Positions 18,016 to 26,149 of a stretch of 64,000 nucleotides of DNA are shown here, piece by piece; position 1 is the first letter of the stretch, and the number at the start of each line of letters is the position of its first letter. Origin of the DNA: Palleniella intestinalis. Its GTDB lineage: Bacteria > Bacteroidota > Bacteroidia > Bacteroidales > Bacteroidaceae. Below the pieces are notes generated by a model, which made no database searches, had not been told where the DNA came from, and was given only the letters and a program-made list of their open reading frames with translations. Position numbers and translations under genes: made by a program. The stretch lies in assembly GCF_013166595.1 (NCBI RefSeq), contig NZ_JABKKG010000006.1, positions 124,001-188,000 of the forward strand, in the 5' to 3' direction.

Positions 18016-18978
18016 ATGGTAACCTTTGATTTCTCATTATGCTTTTCTTTCGGAAAGAAAAAGAAATGCCAGACCGAAACACCCACAATCGGTCAGTTCC
18101 TTTCATCGGCACACGACATCGTCAGCACCATTTCTGCCACAGTCAGTAACTCCACATTAATCAACTACAACACTGCACTGCGCTCCCTCACGGCCTTCTG
18201 CCAAGACAATGTAAGCAACAGGCACATGACAGCCGACACAATGGCTGACTACCAGCAGTGGCTGGCGCAGAAAGGCATACGGCGCAACTCCTCGTCGTGC
18301 TACATACGTTCGCTGCGCTCACTGTACCGAAGGGCGTTCCCTGATACCGGAAACCCTTTCACGGGCGTGTTCACAGGCAACGAAAAGACACGCAAACGCG
18401 CGCTCAGCGCAACGATGATGGCACAGTTCGCAGCCAACGCACCGCTTCCAACATCCCCACTGCGCCTGTGGTACGACGTATTCCTATTCTCGTTCCTCGG
18501 ACTCGGCATCCCATTCGCTGACCTCACACGGCTGTCACCTGACAACATCGTTGGGGACAGCATAATCTACTGCCGACGGAAGACATCACAGCGCATCACC
18601 GTGCCATTGCTTCCCGAGATGCGTGAGATAATCCTCCGCTACGAAGACACTGCTCCCTGCGGACTGCTCTTCCCCATACTCTCTTCCGTTGACAGCGGAT
18701 GGCAAGAGTACCATAATTGCCTTACACGCTATAACCGTGCCTTGCACCGCCTCTCTGTCTCCGCCGGACTCCCGGAGGACATCACGTCTTATGTCGCCCG
18801 CCATACCTGGGCGTCCCTCGCAAACGCCTCAGGAGTAAGCCTGCACCACATCTCGCAGGCTCTCGGGCACAACAACATCAAGACAACGGAAATATACCTT
18901 GCTCGCATTCCTGATGCAGAGATGAGGCGCGACAGTATCACCGTGGCAAACATCGTGGCAGATGCCTTATGCCGCTGA
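18016..18978 (+). CDS. Tyrosine-type site-specific recombinase, apparent Arg-I substitution
   Basis: 320 residues. The N-terminal half (about 24-115) is a core-binding SAM-like domain (TLINYNTALRSLTAFC ... YIRSLRSLYRRAF); the C-terminal half is the catalytic domain. Visible catalytic positions are Lys189 (CRRKTSQ), Arg262-His263 (VARHTWAS), His285 (ALGHNN) and Tyr294 (TEIYLA). In the related Bacteroidota recombinases the box-I segment typically reads FLFSFYTRGMSFVD; here it is FLFSFLGLGIPFAD, so the position of the catalytic Arg is Leu163 (codon CTC at 18502-18504, one base from CGC). If that alignment is right the enzyme may be inactive or weak. It is encoded between the inverted repeats that join two susC genes, the usual place for a DNA invertase of phase-variable surface loci. 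Confidence 0.9.
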   Translation: MVTFDFSLCFSFGKKKKCQTETPTIGQFLSSAHDIVSTISATVSNSTLINYNTALRSLTAFCQDNVSNRHMTADTMADYQQWLAQKGIRRNSSSCYIRSLRSLYRRAFPDTGNPFTGVFTGNEKTRKRALSATMMAQFAANAPLPTSPLRLWYDVFLFSFLGLGIPFADLTRLSPDNIVGDSIIYCRRKTSQRITVPLLPEMREIILRYEDTAPCGLLFPILSSVDSGWQEYHNCLTRYNRALHRLSVSAGLPEDITSYVARHTWASLANASGVSLHHISQALGHNNIKTTEIYLARIPDAEMRRDSITVANIVADALCR

Positions 18979-19039
18979 AAGTCTGCACATGGCATACAGA
19001 TTTCCTCAGGTTGTTTCTTTGACCAAAGACATCAAAGAC

Positions 19040-19069
19040 AGGATGCCTTTGCCATGGCAGAGGCGTCCT
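19040..19069 (+). terminator. Hairpin after the recombinase gene
   Basis: AGGAtGCCTtTGCC / GGCAgAGGCgTCCT forms a nearly continuous stem 60 nt after the stop codon. It would separate the recombinase transcript from susC-3. Confidence 0.6.
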
Positions 19070-19089
19070 TTGCAATTATGAATCACTCA

Positions 19090-19178
19090 AAAAAACGAAG
19101 TGTCATACATTGTCATGCAAAATGTCAACTTTTACCACACAAAAAGCCACCCTTGGCAGAAACAAAAGTAACACTTTG
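19090..19178. repeat. Degenerate four-unit 22-nt array (array 1)
   Basis: Four poorly conserved units with the pattern CAAAA..TCAACTTTT / CAAAAGTAACACTTTG, spaced 22, 22 and 23 nt (unit landmarks at 19096, 19118, 19140 and 19163). It looks like a decayed member of the family that is clear at 29158, 37654, 49707 and 60394. It lies inside the invertible segment, upstream of susC-3. Confidence 0.55.
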
Positions 19179-19398
19179 TTTTAAGCACAATGACATCTCA
19201 CTCCATGGTTGGGAAATAAGCCAAACAGCAAAACTTTTGCTTGCTTATTGCAATGATTTGTGATACTTTCGCATGTTTTTTATAGAAAAACACTAACACT
19301 CTGCCATGTACACTTGATTTATGTAAAGAAAAGACTTGTCCGTATCAATTTACAAGCAATATTTAGACAAAAAAGACAACCAATTGTAAAAAAAATGT

Positions 19399-19406
19399 TA
19401 ACTTTG
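19399..19406 (+). promoter_or_regulatory. Likely -7 box driving susC-3, inside the invertible segment
   Basis: TAACTTTG fits TAnnTTTG, 163 nt before the susC-3 start and 18 nt inside the loop from the repeat arm. Start of transcription would be near 19413, giving a leader of about 156 nt that is almost entirely the inverted repeat. Confidence 0.6.
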
Positions 19407-19423
19407 CAGTTCGTATTGTAGAG

Positions 19424-19637
19424 CATCCCATGCTCCTCTTGCCACAGAAGAGCGCAGCACCTTATTAAATACATGATGTCTCCGGCGCACCGCCCTGCAT
19501 GTTCGGGCACGCCGGAAATCGTGTCTGTGGCATTCATGAGACAATATTGTTTAACAAATATTTTATTTATGAAAAGAAAACTTACTTTAATTCTTGCCAG
19601 CATGTTCCTTTGCGTAGGGATAGCCCTGGCACAGACA
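19424..19637 (+). repeat. Right arm of the inverted repeat (susC-3 leader and signal peptide)
   Basis: Partner of 17647-17857 in inverse orientation, 214 versus 211 bp, one substitution and one 3-nt indel. It ends at the Thr codon just after the signal peptide (GCA CAG ACA), after which the two susC genes diverge at once. Confidence 0.95.
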
Positions 19638-22600
19638 CCGGTCAAGGGTGTTGTCGTTTCCGCTGAGGACAACGAGCCTGTGATTGGCGCAACCGTGAAG
19701 GTTGCGGGAAGTCAGACGGGAACAGTCACCGACATGAACGGCGAGTTCTCACTCAACGTTGCCCCAGGCGCACGCCTTGAGGTCTCTTATGTCGGCATGA
19801 TTACAAAGGCGGTCAAGGCTTCCCAGAACATGAGGATAGCCCTCGAGTCTGACGCACAGGCTATCGACGAGGTCATGGTTGTCGCTTATGGTTCTGCAAA
19901 GAAATCAGCATTTACCGGTTCTGCTTCCGTCATCAAATCGGAAGAGTTGGGCAAGCGTCAGGCTTCAGACATCACAAAGACACTTTCCGGCTCCGTTGCA
20001 GGTGTGCAGGTGTTGAGCAGCAATGGCCAACCTGGCGTATCATCCAACGTCCGTATCCGTGGTATCGGCTCTATCAATGCCGGCACAAACCCTCTGTATG
20101 TCGTTGACGGTGTGCCTTACGACCTGGACTTGTCATCTATCAACACTCAGGACATTGAGTCCATGACTGTCTTGAAGGATGCTGCTGCCGCTGCGCTTTA
20201 CGGTGCTCGCGGTGCTAATGGTGTGATCCTTATCACTACAAAGAAAGGACAGCGCGGAGAGCCTACTATATCTCTTGATGCCCGTTTGGGTTCTAACTCA
20301 CGTCAGATTGGCAAATATGACGTAATGGAAGGACCAGCAGAATATTATGAGACACTCTACAAAGCTCGCTACAACCAGGCTTACTACAACCAGAACCTCT
20401 CTCCTGAGGCAGCTAACATGGCAGCCAACTCACAATTGTTCTCTGCAACCGGTTATCAGATATATACACTTCCTGCAGGCGAGGGACTCATCGGCATGGA
20501 CGGTAAAATCAATCCTAACGCCAAACTCGGATATTCTGACGGCCAGTACTACTACACTCCAGATGACTGGACAAAGGGTACTATTGACAATCAGACACGT
20601 CAGGAGTACAACCTCGGCATATCAGGTTCAACTGACAAGATGAACTATTATCTCTCAGCAGGTTACCTTGATGACGGTGGTGTTATCGAGAACTCCGGCT
20701 TCAAGCGTATATCTTCACGTATCAAGGTTGACTACCAGCTGAAGAAATGGCTGAAAATCGGTACAAACCTCAGCTACAACTACAATAAGAGCAGATACCC
20801 TGATGAGCAGACAAATGCAAGCGGTTCAGGAAACGCCTTCCTCCTTGCCAACGAGATTGCGCCTATCTACCCAATGTATGTGCGCAACGCTGATGGCAGC
20901 CTCATGTACGACAAGTCAACAGGCAATGTCGTTTATGACTACGGTAACTCTGCGCTCCCTAACCAGACCAACTGTTCACGCAACTGGATGTCTTCATCAA
21001 ACCCTATGAGTGACCTCATCTACAATACAGAGGAATACCTTATGGACATCTTCAGCACTCGCTGGTTTGCCGAACTGACTCCTATCGAGGGCCTGAAACT
21101 GACAGCATCACTCGGTGTTGACATTGACAACACACGTACTCACCTCATAAGCAACAAACTCTATGGACAGTCTGCAAGCTACGGTGGACAAATCATGCAG
21201 GAGCACAGACGCACTTCCGGACTTAACCAGCAGTATTTGGCTAATTACCGTCGTGAATTCGGACAGCACCACGCTGACATCCTCCTCGGTTACGAAAGCT
21301 ATGACTATCGCTACGAGAATTCTTACGCTATCGGTAGCAACTACTATAAGGAGAATGACTTCACTGTCAACAACACGATAGACCAGATTAGAGGTGGCGG
21401 TTCTGCAACTGAGTACTCTACACGCGGTATCTTCGGACGTATCAACTATGACTTTGATGAGAAATATTTCGGAAGCGTCTCTTATCGTCGCGATGCTTCT
21501 TCACGCTTCCATCCGGACAACCGTTGGGGTGATTTCTGGTCAGCATCAGCTGCATGGGTAATCTCAAAGGAGAAGTTCATGGAGAATGTGAAATGGGTTG
21601 ACATGTTGAAGTTCAAGGCATCTTACGGCCAGCAGGGCAACGATGACTTGCGTGACACACAAGGTTACAAGAACTACTATCCATACATCGATCAATACCA
21701 GGTAACAGGTGCTGACGGTGTGTTCTCTGACGGAACTCTGTACTACAAAGGCAACAAGGATATTACTTGGGAGACTTCCCATTCATTCAACATTGGATTC
21801 GACTTCTCGCTCTTGAAGAACAAACTGAGTGGTACAATCGAATACTTCAGCCGCAAGTCAAGCGACATGCTCTACAACAAGCCAGTTGCTTCCTCTAACG
21901 GTTACAGCAGCATTCCTATGAATGTCGGTTCAATGAAGAACTATGGTTTGGAAGTTGAGTTGAAATACACTCCTATACAGACAAAGAACCTTACTTGGGA
22001 CATCTTCGGCAACATCACACAGATTAACAACAAAGTGATAGAGCTCCACCCTGACCTTGGAGGCGAGCTTATCAACGGTTCACGCATCTACCGTGAGGGC
22101 GAGTCTATGTACCAGCTTTATCTTGTCAAGTATGCAGGTGTTGACGCAGCAACAGGTAAGCCTCTCTACTGGGCAAAGCCACAGATAGAGGACGAAGAAG
22201 GTAACCTTGTCACTGTAGAGGATGGTGAAGAGTATGCAACACCAGACTGGTCAGTGGCATCAGCAACAAACAAGCAGTCAACAGGCAACACAATGCCTAA
22301 GGTCTACGGTGGTTTCGGCACATCGGTTGATTTCTATGGTTTCGACTTCTCTATCCAATTCGCTTACCAGATGGGCGGCAAGATTTGGGACTACACTTAT
22401 CAGGACTTGATGCACAATGGTAACAGCAACGGTGCAGGACGGAACTGGCATAAGGACATTGCAAACGCATGGACTCCTACAAACACAAACACTGACGTTC
22501 CACGTTTATGTTCAAGCGATGAGTACACCAATGCGTCAAGCGACCGCTGGCTCATCAGTTCAAACTACCTTGCTTTGAACAACATCACTCTTGGCTACAC

Positions 22601-22784
22601 TCTGCCAAAGTCCCTTCTTTCAGGTGCAGGAATCCAGTCTGTACGCGTTTATTTCGCTGCTGACAACATTGCAGTGTGGGCTGCACGCAAAGGACTTGAC
22701 CCACGCCAGGGTTACGTTACATCAGAGAATGCCACTTACGGTGCTCTCCGCAGTCTCTCTGCCGGTCTGAAGGTTGTGTTCTAA
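19569..22784 (+). CDS. SusC/RagA family TonB-linked outer membrane protein (SusC-3), 5' end in inverted repeat
   Basis: 1071 residues from the start at 19569; the signal peptide is identical to that of SusC-2. After AQT the proteins differ: regulatory-like beta domain (VKGVVVSAEDNEPVIGATVK), TonB box (AIDEVMVVAYG), plug (VRIRGIGSINAG, LYVVDGVPYDL, VLKDAAAAALYGARGANGVI) and barrel ending SAGLKVVF. It pairs with SusD-3, 30 nt downstream, to import an unknown nutrient. The barrel is only family-level similar to SusC-2, so the two systems probably take up different substrates while sharing a leader. The in-frame extension upstream to 19473 is the repeated leader and was rejected as coding. Confidence 0.94.
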   Translation: MKRKLTLILASMFLCVGIALAQTPVKGVVVSAEDNEPVIGATVKVAGSQTGTVTDMNGEFSLNVAPGARLEVSYVGMITKAVKASQNMRIALESDAQAIDEVMVVAYGSAKKSAFTGSASVIKSEELGKRQASDITKTLSGSVAGVQVLSSNGQPGVSSNVRIRGIGSINAGTNPLYVVDGVPYDLDLSSINTQDIESMTVLKDAAAAALYGARGANGVILITTKKGQRGEPTISLDARLGSNSRQIGKYDVMEGPAEYYETLYKARYNQAYYNQNLSPEAANMAANSQLFSATGYQIYTLPAGEGLIGMDGKINPNAKLGYSDGQYYYTPDDWTKGTIDNQTRQEYNLGISGSTDKMNYYLSAGYLDDGGVIENSGFKRISSRIKVDYQLKKWLKIGTNLSYNYNKSRYPDEQTNASGSGNAFLLANEIAPIYPMYVRNADGSLMYDKSTGNVVYDYGNSALPNQTNCSRNWMSSSNPMSDLIYNTEEYLMDIFSTRWFAELTPIEGLKLTASLGVDIDNTRTHLISNKLYGQSASYGGQIMQEHRRTSGLNQQYLANYRREFGQHHADILLGYESYDYRYENSYAIGSNYYKENDFTVNNTIDQIRGGGSATEYSTRGIFGRINYDFDEKYFGSVSYRRDASSRFHPDNRWGDFWSASAAWVISKEKFMENVKWVDMLKFKASYGQQGNDDLRDTQGYKNYYPYIDQYQVTGADGVFSDGTLYYKGNKDITWETSHSFNIGFDFSLLKNKLSGTIEYFSRKSSDMLYNKPVASSNGYSSIPMNVGSMKNYGLEVELKYTPIQTKNLTWDIFGNITQINNKVIELHPDLGGELINGSRIYREGESMYQLYLVKYAGVDAATGKPLYWAKPQIEDEEGNLVTVEDGEEYATPDWSVASATNKQSTGNTMPKVYGGFGTSVDFYGFDFSIQFAYQMGGKIWDYTYQDLMHNGNSNGAGRNWHKDIANAWTPTNTNTDVPRLCSSDEYTNASSDRWLISSNYLALNNITLGYTLPKSLLSGAGIQSVRVYFAADNIAVWAARKGLDPRQGYVTSENATYGALRSLSAGLKVVF

Positions 22785-22814
22785 TTTTACAAACAGATAA
22801 TTCGAAAAAGATAT

Positions 22815-24413
22815 ATGAAACAGAAGTTTTTAAAGACAAAGATATCTTTGGTTGCAATGGCATCCATCATGGTGGTTGGATGTAATGACCTGGAAACGGC
22901 TCCTATGGGTTCTTATGTCACCTCCGACCAGAAAGAGAATGTTGTTGCACAAAATCCTGAGATGATTTCTGCCAGCGTTGCAGGCATCACCGCCATGTTC
23001 AGCCAGTATGGAAAGGCAATCCCGGCTTCATTCGGCCATAATGACATCGGTTATCCATGTATAATGTTGCAGTTTGACTCACGTGGCACAGACCTCGTTT
23101 CTACGAATATAGGTTACAACTGGTTCGCTGCCGGAGTGACTTATGAAGACTTGATTTATACAGGTCGTGCAACAGTATTGGCATGGAACACTCTCTACAA
23201 CCAGATTTACTCAGCTAACCAGGTGGCAGCTGTGATAAACCCGGAAACAGATGATGCCACTTCACAGTTCTATCTGGCACAGGCTCTCGGCATACGTGCT
23301 TTCGACTACTTTATGCTTGCTCAGATTTACCAGCAGACATACAAGGGCAACGAGTCAAAACCTTGCGTACCGATCATTACAGACGCTAATGCTGACGAGG
23401 CCGCAACAAATGGTTGCGCACGCAGCACTGTGCAGGAGGTTTACGACCAAATCATGTCTGACCTCAACAAAGCAGCTTCACTTCTTGAGGCAAGCGGAAT
23501 GGAACGCTCTGACAAGCGTTATCTCAGCAAGGAGGTTGTCTATGGACTCCGCGCACGTGTGGAGCTTGTTATGGGCAACTGGGCAGCTGCCATTGACGAC
23601 GCAGACAAGGCTATTGCAGGCAGTGGAGCACCATACAGCATTGCAGAAGTAAGCACTCCGGGCTTCAACGATATTGACGACCACGCTTGGATGTGGGGAA
23701 TCCTGATTGCAGAGACAGATCGTGTTGTCACTTCCGGTATTGTGAACTTCCCATCCCACATGGGTTCTCTCAACTATGGCTATGCTTCAGTAGGCGCATG
23801 GCGCACAATTAGCAAGAGCCTCTTTGACGAAATTCCTGCCACGGATGTACGTAAAGGCTGGTGGCTCGATGCAAACGGACAATCAGCAAACCTTGACGAT
23901 AACATGAAGAAACAGGCCGCTGCTTATGGCTGCCCTGCTTACACTCAGATGAAGTACGGTCCTTATCAGGGCGTCATGGCTCAGTCTACAAACGCAAGCG
24001 ACATCCCTCTCATGCGCGTTGAGGAAATGTATCTCATCAAGGCCGAAGCAGAGGCTATGAACGGAAATCCAGCAGCAGGAGCAGCAACATTGCAGGACTT
24101 TGTCAGAACTTACCGTAACCCTGCCTACACATGCAAGGCAGCCACAGCGGAAGGTGTCCAAGAGGCTGTATGGTTGCAGCGTCGTATTGAGCTTTGGGGC
24201 GAGGGACTCACTTGGTTTGACATCATGCGCTTGAAGAAAGGTGTTGACCGCCGTGGTGCCGGCTTTGAGCCAAGCTACGTGTTCAACATCCCTGCCGGTG
24301 ATCCTGCACTGATTTATCGCATCCCTCAGTCAGAGATTGCTGCCAACCCACTTATCAGCGAGGACCAGAACAACCCTTCAGTGTCACTTCCTACACCTGT
24401 CACTGACAATTAA
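22815..24413 (+). CDS. RagB/SusD family nutrient-binding lipoprotein (SusD-3)
   Basis: 532-residue lipoprotein with lipobox Cys23 (SIMVVGC) followed by NDLETAPMGSYVT. Helical TPR-like segments (FYLAQALGIRAFDYFMLAQI, YGLRARVELVMGNWAAAIDD) and the late SusD block (RIELWGEGLTWFDIMRLKKG) are clear. It follows susC-3 by 30 nt and precedes a third lipoprotein gene by 31 nt, so the three form an operon. SusD-2 and SusD-3 share only family-level features, which fits two different ligands. Confidence 0.94.
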   Translation: MKQKFLKTKISLVAMASIMVVGCNDLETAPMGSYVTSDQKENVVAQNPEMISASVAGITAMFSQYGKAIPASFGHNDIGYPCIMLQFDSRGTDLVSTNIGYNWFAAGVTYEDLIYTGRATVLAWNTLYNQIYSANQVAAVINPETDDATSQFYLAQALGIRAFDYFMLAQIYQQTYKGNESKPCVPIITDANADEAATNGCARSTVQEVYDQIMSDLNKAASLLEASGMERSDKRYLSKEVVYGLRARVELVMGNWAAAIDDADKAIAGSGAPYSIAEVSTPGFNDIDDHAWMWGILIAETDRVVTSGIVNFPSHMGSLNYGYASVGAWRTISKSLFDEIPATDVRKGWWLDANGQSANLDDNMKKQAAAYGCPAYTQMKYGPYQGVMAQSTNASDIPLMRVEEMYLIKAEAEAMNGNPAAGAATLQDFVRTYRNPAYTCKAATAEGVQEAVWLQRRIELWGEGLTWFDIMRLKKGVDRRGAGFEPSYVFNIPAGDPALIYRIPQSEIAANPLISEDQNNPSVSLPTPVTDN

Positions 24414-24444
24414 TAACTTGTAGAACATAATATTTACACTAATT

Positions 24445-25383
24445 ATGACAATACGCAAATTATTCGCAATATTGACCGTTATGGCGGGAATGGTGCTGAC
24501 ATCATGTAATGATGACGGCTACTGGGAACAGGCTGCACCTAACCAAGTAAGTGAAGTCTCATTTGACCAGACAAGCACTAAAGTCAGTGTTCCAATGGCT
24601 GACGAGACAACACAGTTCGCTGTCAAACTTACTCGTGGCAATGCTAACGGCACTGTCTCTATCCCTGTAACAATCGAGACAGCTACCCCTGAAGTGCTTA
24701 GCGGTGCTGAAAATGTTGAGTTTGCTGATGGTCAGACTACTGCTGACTACATCATCAACGTGACAGATGCTGAGCCTGGTATCACTTATACTGCCAAAAT
24801 CAAACTTGAAGATAAATATAACACATCGGCAAACAACATTACCACAACTTTCAGCTATAACAAACAGCTGGAGTTCACTCCAATGGGCACTGGCTACCTG
24901 ATTGACGGTACTGTATCCGCAGCTTTCAATCTTGACAACACTCTGCCTTATGCAGTAGAGATTGAGTTTGCCAAGACAAGTAAGGCGACTATCTATCGTT
25001 TCATCGGCCCATGGTCTTATGCTAACCCAGAGGGTAAAAATGATGGTCATGGTTATATCGGTTATGTCTATAACGAGGATGGGGACGGTGACGAGAAAGC
25101 TCATTGGTTCGAGATCACATGTACAGGAACTTCTGCTTCCATGGCAATGACTCAGACAGGTATGAATTGGGGCTATGGTGCGTGCAGCATTGGCTCTATC
25201 TACGGAAATTTGAGCTCTAACATTCAGGCATACCCTCTCGGCATTTATGACGAGGCAAAGGGTGTCATCACTTTCCCTGCAAACTCCCTTGTGTTTAATA
25301 TGGCGGACGAAGGTAACTTCATAGCCAAGAATCCAACAATACTCTATCTAAGCCTTGACGCATTCTCGGCTGATAACGAATAA
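24445..25383 (+). CDS. Surface lipoprotein with Calx-beta-like N-terminal module
   Basis: 312-residue lipoprotein, lipobox Cys21 (GMVLTSC) followed by NDDG. Residues 38-125 resemble a Calx-beta-type beta-sandwich (VSFDQTSTKVSVPMADETTQ ... VEFADGQTTADYIINVTDAE). The remaining 180 residues are beta-rich with many aromatics and acidic loops and are not recognised. Third genes of SusCD operons often encode surface glycan-binding proteins (SusE/F-like position), which is the likely role. A strong terminator follows at 25411. Confidence 0.78.
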   Translation: MTIRKLFAILTVMAGMVLTSCNDDGYWEQAAPNQVSEVSFDQTSTKVSVPMADETTQFAVKLTRGNANGTVSIPVTIETATPEVLSGAENVEFADGQTTADYIINVTDAEPGITYTAKIKLEDKYNTSANNITTTFSYNKQLEFTPMGTGYLIDGTVSAAFNLDNTLPYAVEIEFAKTSKATIYRFIGPWSYANPEGKNDGHGYIGYVYNEDGDGDEKAHWFEITCTGTSASMAMTQTGMNWGYGACSIGSIYGNLSSNIQAYPLGIYDEAKGVITFPANSLVFNMADEGNFIAKNPTILYLSLDAFSADNE

Positions 25384-25410
25384 ATGTTGGTCATATAATT
25401 TCTATATACA

Positions 25411-25445
25411 TGAAAGAGCTGCACCAAACCGGTACAGCTCTTTCA
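25411..25445 (+). terminator. Terminator of the susCD-3 operon
   Basis: TGAAAGAGCTG and CAGCTCTTTCA form an 11-bp stem, with an inner ACC/GGT pair, 28 nt after the stop codon. It is a strong, nearly perfect hairpin. Confidence 0.8.
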
Positions 25446-25474
25446 TATTATTCATAATGCTGTAAAACAAAAAA

Positions 25475-25512
25475 AGCCGTATCAGACTCTCTAACAGAGT
25501 AATGATACGGCT
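25475..25512. terminator. Second hairpin between convergent genes
   Basis: AGCCGTATCA / TGATACGGCT, a 10-bp perfect stem with A-rich and T-rich flanks on its two sides, so it can act in both directions between the susCD-3 operon and the convergent lipoprotein gene. Confidence 0.75.
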
Positions 25513-25588
25513 ATTTTATGTACTATCATTTAATATAAAAGTCATTATTAGCGAAGCGCAACGGCTGTACAGCCCTATTCTAACGGCA

Positions 25589-26149
25589 TCAGTTGCCCAC
25601 CTGAAGCACACCATAAGGGCCTTGGGTACTGCAATGGTAGCGCGTCAGGCCTTTGCCACCGGACTCGCAGTTGCCGCCATTGTTCATGTTGTAACGGCGC
25701 TTGCAGACACTGCAGGTGGCAATGCCGTCACCGGACATCGTGAGGGGTTTGGAACGCACTGGCACTGCGTTAGGGTCGAAACAGTTGGGACATTCGCGGT
25801 CATAGGCGCAGAACTGGCCGTCCATCAGTGTGCCGAAGCCGACGATAAGCCCGCCGTTCATCCCGAGAACACGTGAGCGGCGGTCGTCCTCTGCGGTATA
25901 GCGCTTTGTCGAGGATTGCCCGCTGTTGTTCTTGAAAGTGAACTCCTTGCGCGCCTCATTGTTGGTTATCATGCAGAACACTCCCGGTGACATCCGGTTC
26001 ATGGCAGAGGCGAGCGTCTCATCCAAATGGATGGCATTGTCTATGATAAGGAAACACGGCTGGCTTGTGTATGTGTTGTCACCGCTGCACCCTATCATGG
26101 AAAGCGCCACAAGGCACAGGCTATACAGCCAAGAGTTTCCTTTCCGCAT
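25589..26149 (-). CDS. Small cysteine-rich lipoprotein of unknown function
   Basis: 186 residues from the start at 26149 (MRKGNSWLYSLCLVALSMIG, lipobox Cys21); a start five codons further up (26164) is also open. The C-terminal half holds Cys pairs CPNC and CSVC, about 35 residues apart, followed by KRRYNMNNGGNC. This spacing looks like a four-Cys metal site (zinc ribbon or rubredoxin-like) and only loosely like a Rieske domain, which would need two His. The 5' end overlaps the 3' end of argH by about 29 nt, so it is probably translated from the argH message. A terminator lies 3' of it. Function unknown. Confidence 0.72.
   Translation of the reverse strand: MRKGNSWLYSLCLVALSMIGCSGDNTYTSQPCFLIIDNAIHLDETLASAMNRMSPGVFCMITNNEARKEFTFKNNSGQSSTKRYTAEDDRRSRVLGMNGGLIVGFGTLMDGQFCAYDRECPNCFDPNAVPVRSKPLTMSGDGIATCSVCKRRYNMNNGGNCESGGKGLTRYHCSTQGPYGVLQVGN

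Larger units (their letters stand above)
17858..19423. mobile_element. Putative invertible DNA segment carrying a tyrosine recombinase
   Basis: The 1566-bp loop between the inverted-repeat arms contains outward-facing -7 boxes for susC-2 and susC-3, the recombinase gene with its own -7 box, a terminator after it, and a degenerate four-unit 22-nt array. Recombination between the arms would flip this loop and exchange the promoters of the two susC genes. Recombinase-linked inversions next to SusC/SusD genes are established in Bacteroides; that this one inverts is inference from the repeats. Confidence 0.7.

Noticed and set aside
17858..19423. Prophage or integrative element
   Set aside because: A recombinase alone, with no phage, conjugation or cargo genes, and it is bounded by susC leaders rather than attachment-site duplications at a tRNA.
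19473..19568. In-frame 32-codon extension upstream of susC-3 (and its mirror at 17716-17811 for susC-2)
   Set aside because: It spans the untranslated inverted repeat, has no signal peptide at its own start, and the next ATG begins a perfect signal peptide.
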